From NCBI GenBank assembly GCA_002428735.1, contig DIXO01000054.1, forward strand, positions 1 through 12,492: a DNA stretch of 12,492 bases, given 5' to 3'. Source of the DNA: Syntrophaceae bacterium UBA6078 (lineage in GTDB: Bacteria > Desulfobacterota > Syntrophia > Syntrophales > UBA2210). The notes under the pieces were generated by a model that saw only the letters and a program-made list of their open reading frames with translations, was not told where the DNA came from and ran no database searches. The position numbers were made by a program, and so were the translations under genes. Shown in pieces: positions 5,768-12,492 of this stretch (its first letter is position 1; each line of letters opens with the position of its first letter).

Positions 5768-7762
5768 ATGACACAAAAACCTACATACGAGGAACTGGAG
5801 CGGATTCTCAGCAGGTCTGAGGAAGAATCCGCCAAGCGCAGGCTGGCGGAGGAGGCGCTCCGCGAAAACGAGAAGAAATACAGGCTTCTTTTCGAAAACA
5901 GCGGTGCCGCCGTATTTTATTACGATACCGATGGGAAACTTCTCCTCTTGAACAGAAGAGGGGCACGGAATCTCGGAGGAACCAAAAAGGATCTCACGGG
6001 GAAATCCCTCCACGAAATATTTCCCGGAACGGCCGATCTGCACATCAACCGGATCAACCAGGTGATGGAACGGGGACGGGGAACCACCTTTGAAGATTTG
6101 CTCGATCTTCCCGCAGGCAAGATATGGGTTTCATCCAGCATTTATCCGGTAAAAGATGAAGAAGGGAATGTTGAAGGCGTACAGATCACGTCCTATGACA
6201 TAACCGAGCGCAAACTGGCCGAAGAGGAACTCCTTCGGAGCGAGAAACGATTCAGAGAAATGGCCGACCTCTTGCCGACCATCGTATGCGAGATGGACAC
6301 GGATAATCGTCTCACCTATACAAACAGAATGGGGTTTGAAACATTCGGCTATTCCCGGGCCGACTTGAACGCCGGATTGTTTCTGACTGATCTGGTTCAT
6401 CCCGACGACCGCGAAAAGGTCCTCAGCCGTATCGGGCAGACTCCCGGAGAAACGAAACAAGGACCGGCGGAATACGGATTCCTGAGGAAAGACGGCTCCG
6501 AGGTAATCGGCCTTACGGATAGCGCCCCCATATATAAGGATAACGTGGTTGCCGGGATACGGCTCAGCATTACGGATACCACCGAGAGAAAAAAACTCGA
6601 ATCCCGGCTCCAGCACGCCCAGAAGATGGAAGCCATTGGCACGCTGGCAGGAGGGATCGCCCATAATTTCAACAATCTGCTCATGACGATTACCGGGAAC
6701 ATCTCTCTCATGTCGTTGGAAACCCACCCAGATCATGCGTGCTACAGATACCTCAAAAATATCCAGCAGGCGGCTCAAAGCGGGGCCCGATTGACCAAGC
6801 AACTCCTCGGGTACGCGCGAGGGGGAAAATATGAGGTCAAACCCCTGCACCTGAATACGGTGGTCAAGGGCACCTGCGAGGTTTTCAGTTCGACCCATAA
6901 GAATATCATGGTCCATACAGATTTGACTGAAAACCTCTTTGAAATAAAAGCGGACCGAAGCCAGATAGAGCAGGTACTGCTTAATCTTCAGATAAACGCC
7001 GCCGAAGCCATGCCGGAGGGCGGACATCTGTGCCTGAAGACCGCCAATGTCAGCCATGTGAGTATTGAGAGCGACTCATTCAAGGCACGGCCCGGCAACT
7101 ATGTCCTCCTGGCGGTGAGCGATACGGGGGGAGGCATGGATAAAAAGACTCTGTCCCGCATTTTTCATCCTTTCTTTTCCACCAAGGGGCTCGCCAAGAG
7201 CGCGGGGCTCGGCCTGGCCTCCGTGTACGGTATCATCAAAAATCATGACGGATATATCGATGTACAGTCCACCCCGGGTCAGGGAACCACCTTTTTCATG
7301 TATCTTCCCGCCTCGGACAATACCTTTGGTGAGATGAGGATGAGGACCGATGATGCAGGGGAAAAAGAGACCGGGACAATCCTTCTCGTTGATGATGAGG
7401 ACATGGTCCGTGATGTAGGGGTTCGTCTGTTTCAATCTCTGGGCTACTCGGTTCTTGAGGCCGCAAACGGTATGGAAGCGGTTGATATCTTCAAAAAGAA
7501 CAGCGAAAAAATCAATCTGATGTTCCTTGACATCGTCATGCCGGGAATGAGCGGAGGTGACACCTATGACAGGATCAAGGAAATCAATCCGAATGTGAAG
7601 GTTCTTCTTTCAAGCGGATACGGCATCGATACCCAAGCGGCAAAGATACTCGATCGAGGAGCTGACAGTTTTATTCAAAAACCCTTTTCGCTGGAGGATC
7701 TGTCTCAAAAGATCAAAGAAATCATGGAAAGAAAGGGTGCTGCAGTCGCCCCCAATGCGTGA
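5768..7762 (+). CDS. PAS-PAS hybrid sensor histidine kinase with C-terminal receiver
   Basis: A 664-residue hybrid kinase without membrane segments, so it is probably a cytoplasmic sensor. The order is: N-terminal coiled helix (1-35); PAS 1 (about 36-147, ending in DITERK); PAS 2 (about 157-275, ending DTTERKK); a HisKA domain with LAGGIAHNFNNLL (phospho-acceptor H299; Asn replaces the usual Asp after His); a HATPase with N box LLNLQINAAEAM (405-415), G1 DTGGGMD (452-458), FHPFFSTK (466-473) and G2 GLGL (480-483); and a receiver at 537-655 with acidic residues D542-E544, phospho-acceptor D588 (FLDIVMPG), S615/S616 and K638. No Hpt domain or DNA-binding output is present, so phosphotransfer must go through another protein. 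The receiver gene at 11758 is a possible partner, but that is inference. No convincing ribosome binding site precedes the ATG; upstream in-frame stops at 5708 and 5711 rule out a much longer protein. Confidence 0.93.
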   Translation: MTQKPTYEELERILSRSEEESAKRRLAEEALRENEKKYRLLFENSGAAVFYYDTDGKLLLLNRRGARNLGGTKKDLTGKSLHEIFPGTADLHINRINQVMERGRGTTFEDLLDLPAGKIWVSSSIYPVKDEEGNVEGVQITSYDITERKLAEEELLRSEKRFREMADLLPTIVCEMDTDNRLTYTNRMGFETFGYSRADLNAGLFLTDLVHPDDREKVLSRIGQTPGETKQGPAEYGFLRKDGSEVIGLTDSAPIYKDNVVAGIRLSITDTTERKKLESRLQHAQKMEAIGTLAGGIAHNFNNLLMTITGNISLMSLETHPDHACYRYLKNIQQAAQSGARLTKQLLGYARGGKYEVKPLHLNTVVKGTCEVFSSTHKNIMVHTDLTENLFEIKADRSQIEQVLLNLQINAAEAMPEGGHLCLKTANVSHVSIESDSFKARPGNYVLLAVSDTGGGMDKKTLSRIFHPFFSTKGLAKSAGLGLASVYGIIKNHDGYIDVQSTPGQGTTFFMYLPASDNTFGEMRMRTDDAGEKETGTILLVDDEDMVRDVGVRLFQSLGYSVLEAANGMEAVDIFKKNSEKINLMFLDIVMPGMSGGDTYDRIKEINPNVKVLLSSGYGIDTQAAKILDRGADSFIQKPFSLEDLSQKIKEIMERKGAAVAPNA

Positions 7763-8294
7763 CCGTGATCCTTCGAGGGTAACATGAAATTCACAGCCAG
7801 ATTTTGATAACGATCCGTCTATGAGGCGATGTCCCTCAAGTGACAATTTTTCCCACTGCCGATACATTTTTCCCATCACCTCGGAACTCCGAGTTTCTCG
7901 AGACATAAAAGAAGCGCCTTCTTTTCCCGCCTTCACCGCACGGGTGTGCGGCAAGTTTCTCGCCCTCTCTCGTTCCCGATCTTCCTTTCATCACTTCTTT
8001 CCCTCACTATAAAAGTGATTTCAAATACCTTGCCTCCAAAAAATCACGACGCTTTTACCACGGGCCGTGTCATGGTATTGAGCCGAGCCACTCGATAATC
8101 TTCTCCCGAGGCTCACGATTTGTTTGCATGGTTCTTGCTAAAGACAAGAACCGGTACAGGAAGATTTGAGGTACGTGGATTATGGAGCGGTTTACCTGCC
8201 GGTCTCCGGCTGGAACGGCAGCATGTCCACGACCGTCACCATCGCCACCATATGATGTGCCGTTGAAATATCAGCGGGAGGAGGATACCACAAA
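7763..8294. other. 532-base gene-poor region before the actin-like gene
   Basis: No long gene is supported here. Short hairpins occur at 7880-7893 (CTCGG-AACT-CCGAG followed by TTTCTC, a possible weak terminator for the kinase gene) and 7936-7951 (CCGCAC-GGGT-GTGCGG). A longer inverted repeat at 8130-8152 and nested inverted repeats in 8196-8221 suggest a structured leader for the actin-like gene. No clear promoter was found; TATAAA near 8009 has a poor -35. Confidence 0.5.
8130..8152. repeat. 8-base inverted repeat upstream of the actin-like gene
   Basis: GGTTCTTG (8130-8137) and CAAGAACC (8145-8152) are perfect inverted copies around a 7-base centre, 143 bases before the actin-like gene. 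It could be a regulator site or an RNA hairpin. No T-run follows, so it is not an obvious terminator. Confidence 0.4.
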
Positions 8295-8298
8295 ATGA
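8182..8298 (+). CDS. possible 38-residue leader ORF overlapping the actin-like gene
   Basis: An ATG at 8182, with GAGG 10 bases before it, opens a frame of 38 codons whose TGA overlaps the start of the actin-like gene as ATGA. That overlap is the classic layout for translational coupling. The product is Pro/Arg-rich with no recognisable motif, and an open frame this short can arise by chance. I give it low confidence. Confidence 0.18.
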   Translation: MERFTCRSPAGTAACPRPSPSPPYDVPLKYQREEDTTK

Positions 8299-9368
8299 CC
8301 GCCATCAAGAAAGACCCCCACGATTCGCCGGTGTCACCAGACAACAGGGACGAGGAAAAGGCTCCTCAGGCGTTCAACGATTCCATAGGAATCGATATTG
8401 GAACGGCCAATATTGTCGTGGCCCAGAACAGGGGGAAAGAGGTCAGTACGACCATCCAGTCAAACGCCTTTTTTACCATTCCCAGTTCCCAGACCACCAA
8501 AGAAATCATTGCCGGAAAGTCCGTGCTGTTTTTCGAGAAAAACAGCAAATTATACATTCTGGGCAACTCTTCGGAATACTTTGCCAACATATTTCGGGGC
8601 AACACGCGGAGACCGATGAAAGACGGGATATTAAACCCGAAGGAACACGAGAGCGCCGACGTCATCAAGACCATCATCGAGAACCTGGTCAGGAAACCGA
8701 ACACAGAGGGAGAAAAGATATGGTTCAGCGCACCCGGCGAGCCGATCGGGAAGCCGAATACCGTCACGTACCACAAATCGATCATCAAGATGCACCTCGA
8801 AAATCTGGGGTACTCGCCGGTACCCATCAACGAGGGAATGGCCGTTATCATCTCGGAGTTGTCAGGGAACGGAAGCGAATTCACCGGGATAGGAATCAGC
8901 GTCGGGGCCGGGATGTGTAACGTCTGTCTCTCCTATCTCTCCATCCCGGTGATCACGTACAGTATTCAGAAAGGAGGAGATTACATCGATTCGCTGGTGG
9001 GCAGTTCCGTGGGAGAGCCCTCTACAACGATCAAAGGAGTGAAAGAAAAGGAGTTGAACCTTTCCATTAAACCGAGGAACCGGGTGGAAACGGCCCTTCA
9101 TATATACTACGAGGATCTCTTTTCGAGCCTGGCGCAAAGCCTTCAGGAGGCGCTGGGATCTTCCGATAATGTGCCCAGCCTTCCTAAACCCATACCGATC
9201 GTCCTGGCCGGCGGTGCGGTACTCCCGAAAGGATCCCGGGAAAAATTCTCGAAGGCCTTCGATGACGTGCGGCTTCCGATCAATATTTCCGATATACGTA
9301 TCGCCGAGAGGCCCCTCTACGCAACCGCGAAAGGCGCGCTCATGATGGCCATGAGGGAGAAGGGATAG
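8295..9368 (+). CDS. divergent MreB/actin-like (ASKHA-fold) ATPase
   Basis: A 357-residue protein of the actin/Hsp70/MreB superfamily. After a charged, probably disordered tail of 30 residues come phosphate 1 (GIDIGTANIVVA, 32-43), connect 1 (NEGMAVIISE, 179-188), phosphate 2 (GIGISVGAGMCNV, 198-210), QKGGDYIDSLV (225-235, as in the MreB GGD-hD segment) and the adenosine motif (IVLAGGAVLPKG, 302-312). In phosphate 2 the usual D-x-G-x-G reads S-V-G-A-G, so the metal-binding Asp position is Ser202; ATP binding looks likely but hydrolysis may be weak. Overall similarity to MreB appears low, so it is a distinct subfamily and not the cell's main MreB. It has a strong ribosome binding site (GGGAGGAGGA) 10 bases before the ATG and ends 6 bases before the penicillin-binding protein, so the two are surely co-translated. 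An inferred role is to recruit or control that cell-wall enzyme from the cytoplasm. Confidence 0.82.
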   Translation: MTAIKKDPHDSPVSPDNRDEEKAPQAFNDSIGIDIGTANIVVAQNRGKEVSTTIQSNAFFTIPSSQTTKEIIAGKSVLFFEKNSKLYILGNSSEYFANIFRGNTRRPMKDGILNPKEHESADVIKTIIENLVRKPNTEGEKIWFSAPGEPIGKPNTVTYHKSIIKMHLENLGYSPVPINEGMAVIISELSGNGSEFTGIGISVGAGMCNVCLSYLSIPVITYSIQKGGDYIDSLVGSSVGEPSTTIKGVKEKELNLSIKPRNRVETALHIYYEDLFSSLAQSLQEALGSSDNVPSLPKPIPIVLAGGAVLPKGSREKFSKAFDDVRLPINISDIRIAERPLYATAKGALMMAMREKG

Positions 9369-9374
9369 CCGCCC

Positions 9375-11636
9375 ATGGATCCCGTTGTGTTGATCTACTC
9401 CCCGAATGAGATACGGGGGAAGATTATCTCGGAAACCCTCAGGGTGAAAGGAATCGAGACTCGCCTGGCTGCGAGCCATTTCGAGGTTGAAGCTCTGATC
9501 AGGGAGAATTTTCCGCGGATTATCATCCTGGATATGAAGAAGAATATTTCCACGGAAACGGACTTTCTGGATGCCCTTTCTCAAAAAAGCACGGGGGCAG
9601 AGATCATCGTCCTGGGGGATAAACACGATCCCTCCGTCCCGGGAGCACCGCACATTACGAATACGCGCTGGATCCCCGGACCGCTTGCCCCCGAATCGAT
9701 CGTTTCCGAAGTACACACTATCCTCTTCCCGAAAAGGAACTGGCCCTTCGCAAAACGCTGCAATGCCATGGCATCAGAGGTCCTTCTCCGGTTGAAACGT
9801 TTTTTTTTCTGGAGCGTGCCTATAACGGCAACACTTGTTGTCGGTCTCATAGGGGGCTACGTTTACTGGTGCATCGTCACCCTTCCCGATATACAGAGCC
9901 TGAACAGTTATTCCCCCTACAAGGCCTCTGAAATTTACTCGCAGGACAACATCCTTCTGTCGGAGTTTTATATCGAACGGCGGAACATGATTTCACCCGA
10001 CACGCTTCCGCGACACGTCAAAAATGCGTTCATAGCCGTTGAAGATGCGCGTTTCTACAAACATGCCGGCATAGATCCCGTCAGAATACTCAGCTCCTTC
10101 CTGACAAACATAAAGGAGGGAGGTTTCGTGCAGGGGGGAAGCACAATCACCCAGCAATTGGCCAAGATGATCTTCTTCAAACCTGAAAAGACTATCACGC
10201 GAAAGATCAAAGAGATCGCCATCTCCCTGCAGATAGAGCGGCGTTATACCAAGAATGAGATACTGGGGCTGTATCTCAACAATGCCTATTTCGGAACCAG
10301 GGCCTACGGAATTGAAGCCGCGTCCTACATCTATTTCGGCAAGGCCTCCAACGATTTGTCCACATCGGAAGCCGCCCTGCTTGCGGCGATCCCCAAAGCC
10401 CCTTCCAAGTATTCACCCTTTGTGGACCCGGAGAAAGCACTGAACAGAAGAAATTACGTCCTCAAAAGGATGTTCCAGACAGGATTCATCAATCAGGACG
10501 AGTACCGGCACGCCCTCGGCGATGCAATACCGGAGAAGATACACGCCCGCCGTTACAAGGCGCCATACTATGTGGACCACTGCCGGGGTATCCTTGAAGG
10601 GATGGTGGGAGACCGACTCTACACCGCGGGATTGAAGATTTATACGACCCTCGACTACCGGATGCAGGAAGCGGCGGAGAAGGCGGTGCATGAGGGAATC
10701 GAGAGACTTGAAAAACGCGGGATAACAGGGGTGCAGGCGGCACTCCTCGCCATCGACATTAAAACGGGACAGATCAAGGCGATGGTGGGTGGCACGAACT
10801 TCTGGGACTCCCAGTTTAACCGGGTTACCCAGGCAAAGAGGCAGCCGGGCTCCACCTTCAAGCCCATCGTATTTCTGACGGCCCTGGAGCAGGGACTGAA
10901 ACCCAGTGATACCATAGAGGACAAGAGGATAGATTATTACGTGAAAGGGCAGCCGGACGCGTGGACCCCTTTGAATTACAGCAAGAAATACCACGGCACC
11001 GTCACATTGAAAACCGCCCTCGCCCACTCCTTCAACGCGGCGACCGTCAATCTGGCGAGCAAGGTCGGCATTGAAAACATGATCAAGACGGCGCACCGGC
11101 TCGGGATAAAGAGCACAATTTACCCGTTCTACTCCTCAGCCATCGGTTCCTCTGAACTGACTCTCATCGAACTCGTCTCTGCGTACGCCGCACTTGCGAG
11201 CGGGAAGCGAATCGAACCGGCCTGCATCACCCGAATCATCGACAAAGAACAGGCGATCCTTGTGGAACCGCCCGCCAGGGAGGAGACAGTCGTCGGTGGC
11301 GAGTCTCTCACGGCCATACGTGACATGCTTCAATCCGTCGTCCTTGAGGGCACGGGGAGAGGGGCGCTGGTTCTGAAAAGACCCGTCTACGGCAAGACGG
11401 GGACAACCAACGACTGCGTTGATGCGTGGTTCATCGGTTTCGATGAAAATATCGCTTTAGGGGTATGGGTCGGGAGAGACGATCACATCCCCATCGGCGG
11501 CGATGAGAACGGCGCCACGGTGGCGCTCCCCATATGGGTCGATTTCATGAGGGGCTCCGGTGAAAACCCTCAACCGGCCCGGATAACCGTGTACCCGTCG
11601 GTGACGATGGCAGCGGGAGCGGTAAGCGTCAATTAG
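9375..11636 (+). CDS. class A penicillin-binding protein with N-terminal receiver-like domain
   Basis: A 753-residue bifunctional cell-wall synthase. Residues 1-118 form a CheY-like fold (VVLIYSP, IIILDMKKN, EIIVLGDKHD). The phospho-acceptor position D53 remains, but the acidic pair (S9, P10) and the conserved Lys (WIPGP, 99-103) are missing, so it is probably a degenerate receiver. One membrane segment follows (about 143-168), leaving this domain in the cytoplasm and the rest outside. The GT51 glycosyltransferase has AVEDARFYKHAGID (catalytic E223) and QGGSTITQQLAK (253-264). The transpeptidase has QPGSTFKP (S493, K496), SFN (552-554) and KTGTTND (674-680), all intact. It polymerises and crosslinks peptidoglycan. 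Typical PBP1A proteins start just before the membrane segment, so the first 120 residues are an addition. The start lies 6 bases after the actin-like gene, with GGGAGAAGGG inside that gene's end as ribosome binding site. Confidence 0.93.
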   Translation: MDPVVLIYSPNEIRGKIISETLRVKGIETRLAASHFEVEALIRENFPRIIILDMKKNISTETDFLDALSQKSTGAEIIVLGDKHDPSVPGAPHITNTRWIPGPLAPESIVSEVHTILFPKRNWPFAKRCNAMASEVLLRLKRFFFWSVPITATLVVGLIGGYVYWCIVTLPDIQSLNSYSPYKASEIYSQDNILLSEFYIERRNMISPDTLPRHVKNAFIAVEDARFYKHAGIDPVRILSSFLTNIKEGGFVQGGSTITQQLAKMIFFKPEKTITRKIKEIAISLQIERRYTKNEILGLYLNNAYFGTRAYGIEAASYIYFGKASNDLSTSEAALLAAIPKAPSKYSPFVDPEKALNRRNYVLKRMFQTGFINQDEYRHALGDAIPEKIHARRYKAPYYVDHCRGILEGMVGDRLYTAGLKIYTTLDYRMQEAAEKAVHEGIERLEKRGITGVQAALLAIDIKTGQIKAMVGGTNFWDSQFNRVTQAKRQPGSTFKPIVFLTALEQGLKPSDTIEDKRIDYYVKGQPDAWTPLNYSKKYHGTVTLKTALAHSFNAATVNLASKVGIENMIKTAHRLGIKSTIYPFYSSAIGSSELTLIELVSAYAALASGKRIEPACITRIIDKEQAILVEPPAREETVVGGESLTAIRDMLQSVVLEGTGRGALVLKRPVYGKTGTTNDCVDAWFIGFDENIALGVWVGRDDHIPIGGDENGATVALPIWVDFMRGSGENPQPARITVYPSVTMAAGAVSVN

Positions 11637-11757
11637 TGGACGCCATGACAGATACCCTTCATCCTTTTTGCGGGTGCATCGGGCGAGACCGGGAATGGGC
11701 TGTTCCCTGACGCGTTGATAAGAACTTACGCATGAACGCTGATCGAAAGGACTGTAC

Positions 11758-12147
11758 ATGGAAAGAAAAATTCTGATCGTGGATGACGATGTCACCGTCC
11801 GTGACATGTTTCATGATGTCTTTTCCGACACCGGTTACTCCATATCGCTGGCAACGAATGGAGAAGAGGCTCTGAAAATCCTGAGCGAAGAAAAGATCAT
11901 GGTCATGTTTCTCGATCTGAAGCTGTTCGGCATGGACGGAATAGAACTGTGCCGCCAGATACGGAGAACGAACCACATGGCGATCATTTATGCCATAACC
12001 GGCTGGGCCGGACTATTCGAGATAGAGGAATGTCGGGAGGCGGGATTCGACGATTTCTTTATAAAACCGGTCAAAATCAATCAGATGCTGGATGCCGTCG
12101 AGGAGGCATTCAAAAAACTGGACCGGTGGCTGAACCGGCCCCACTGA
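11758..12147 (+). CDS. single-domain response regulator (CheY-like)
   Basis: A 129-residue stand-alone receiver domain. It has the acidic cluster IVDDD (7-11), phospho-acceptor D53 (MFLDLKLFGMDG), T81 (AITG) and K103 (FIKPV), so it should be phosphorylatable. There is no output domain; it probably acts by protein binding or as a phosphorelay intermediate. AAAGGA lies 6 bases before the ATG. It follows the penicillin-binding protein after 121 bases, which contain a small hairpin (GGGAA-N7-TTCCC) and a weak TTGATA-N17-GCTGAT promoter-like pair, so it may be in the same transcript or separate. The hybrid kinase at 5768 could feed it, though that needs an Hpt protein not seen here. It is not a flagellar CheY by any specific feature I can point to. 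Confidence 0.9.
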   Translation: MERKILIVDDDVTVRDMFHDVFSDTGYSISLATNGEEALKILSEEKIMVMFLDLKLFGMDGIELCRQIRRTNHMAIIYAITGWAGLFEIEECREAGFDDFFIKPVKINQMLDAVEEAFKKLDRWLNRPH

Positions 12148-12279
12148 GAAGAGCGTGCCCCGGCCGGCACCGATTACCGACATGAATCCCCATCGAGTGT
12201 GTGACTGCCGACGCAACCGTAAGCCTGATATTTTCTGAGAAAACAAACACTCCACTATGAAAGATACCTTTCTTCCGAT

Positions 12280-12307
12280 TCAAGATTCCCCCTATCCATG
12301 CCGATAG
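12280..12307 (+). promoter_or_regulatory. imperfect sigma-28-like site facing the right IS
   Basis: TCAAGATT (12280-12287) and GCCGATAG (12300-12307) closely repeat the two elements of the promoter at 4879-4905, including identical -10 bases followed by AT. The spacer is 12 bases and not 11, so activity is doubtful. It points into about 45 bases of unremarkable sequence and then the IS. Any gene it served has been displaced. Confidence 0.3.
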
Positions 12308-12351
12308 ATGGGTAATTGGCAAATGGATATGCGATGTGCACAGAAAGGCTT

Positions 12352-12370
12352 TAGCAGGTTGTTGAAAAAC
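12352..12370. repeat. IS terminal repeat, right edge
   Basis: TAGCAGGTTGTTGAAAAAC is the exact reverse complement of bases 3-21. It lies about 80 bases before a transposase start codon, the normal position for the left terminal repeat of an IS. The IS proper probably begins at about 12355, after TTAG. Confidence 0.75.
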
Positions 12371-12492
12371 ATTTCCTATAACGTGTCGTAAATTTCTCCG
12401 TTTTGTGATAGAGTGCAGCGCATAATATCTTGGAATAACAGGAGATAATCATGCGCGGTTATGAGAACAGAAGTGATACTCTTTTTCTTTAC
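12355..12492 (+). mobile_element. left end of an insertion sequence, cut by the window edge
   Basis: This stretch holds the terminal repeat, about 80 bases of leader, and the first codons of a transposase. It is transcribed outward, away from the window. The flanking tetranucleotides CTAG (left copy) and TTAG (right copy) fit a Y-T-A-R target as used by some IS5-family groups, but the family is not certain from this fragment. Confidence 0.65.
12451..12492 (+). CDS. transposase, N-terminal fragment
   Basis: Fourteen codons read MRGYENRSDTLFLY before the window ends. Many IS5/IS1182-type transposases open with MRG, a polar stretch, and then an LFSYV-like motif, and this matches that style. CAGGAG lies 6 bases before the ATG. 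The call rests on this resemblance and on the terminal repeat just upstream. Confidence 0.55.
   Translation, partial: MRGYENRSDTLFLY

Noticed and set aside
6131..7057. 308-residue minus-strand open frame
   Set aside because: It is antisense to the histidine kinase and shows no family features.
7835..7865. TCAAGTGA and GCCGATAC as a third sigma-28 promoter
   Set aside because: The spacer is 14 bases, too long for sigma-28, and no gene starts nearby.
7610..7954. 114-residue minus-strand open frame partly in the intergenic gap
   Set aside because: Half is antisense to the kinase receiver domain, and the rest shows no motif; no ribosome binding site was evident.
8862..9716. 284-residue minus-strand open frame
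   Set aside because: It spans the junction of the actin-like and PBP genes on the opposite strand, both of which have clear motifs.
12205..12226. GACGCAACCGTAAGCC, reminiscent of a GEMM or cobalamin riboswitch core
   Set aside because: The rest of either aptamer is missing and no gene follows.

Overview
The window is bacterial and probably from the Desulfobacterota, in the Syntrophales/Syntrophobacterales neighbourhood. That placement is inference: it rests on the kinase N-terminus MTQKPTYEELE, a GEMM-type cyclic-dinucleotide riboswitch, a rubrerythrin, and a nitronate-monooxygenase-like flavoprotein, all common there. No rRNA, tRNA or CRISPR array was seen. Both edges are insertion-sequence ends. 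The same 19-base sequence lies in inverted orientation at 3-21 and 12352-12370, and the right copy is followed by the first 14 codons of a transposase. The window is therefore what lies between two IS copies, or a contig that broke at a repeat.

The left block (8-3165) is on the minus strand. In transcription order it holds a DUF2179/UPF0316 membrane protein, a 593-residue fusion of a GNAT acetyltransferase to a zinc deacetylase of the histone deacetylase/acetylpolyamine amidohydrolase superfamily, and a rubrerythrin joined to an acyl-CoA thioesterase (hotdog) domain. The IS cuts this last gene off. A divergent plus-strand gene at 3509-4624 encodes the nitronate monooxygenase-like protein.

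The middle block (4625-5478) is a control region for one small gene. A close match to a flagellar sigma-28 promoter is followed by a GEMM-I (cyclic di-GMP class) aptamer, a strong intrinsic terminator, a second structured leader segment, and then a 92-residue, hydrophilic, unrecognised protein. This suggests a motility-regulon gene that is also gated by a cyclic dinucleotide.

The right block (5768-12147) is on the plus strand. It holds a PAS-PAS hybrid histidine kinase, a gene-poor 532-base stretch with inverted repeats, then a divergent actin-like (MreB/ASKHA) protein 6 bases upstream of a class A penicillin-binding protein. That PBP carries a degenerate receiver-like domain at its cytoplasmic N-terminus. 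A stand-alone receiver protein follows. The actin-like/PBP pair looks like a cell-wall synthesis module with a built-in cytoplasmic control domain. It, together with the sigma-28/riboswitch gene, is the most interesting part of the window. A second, imperfect sigma-28-like site sits at 12280-12307, just before the right IS, and now has no gene behind it.
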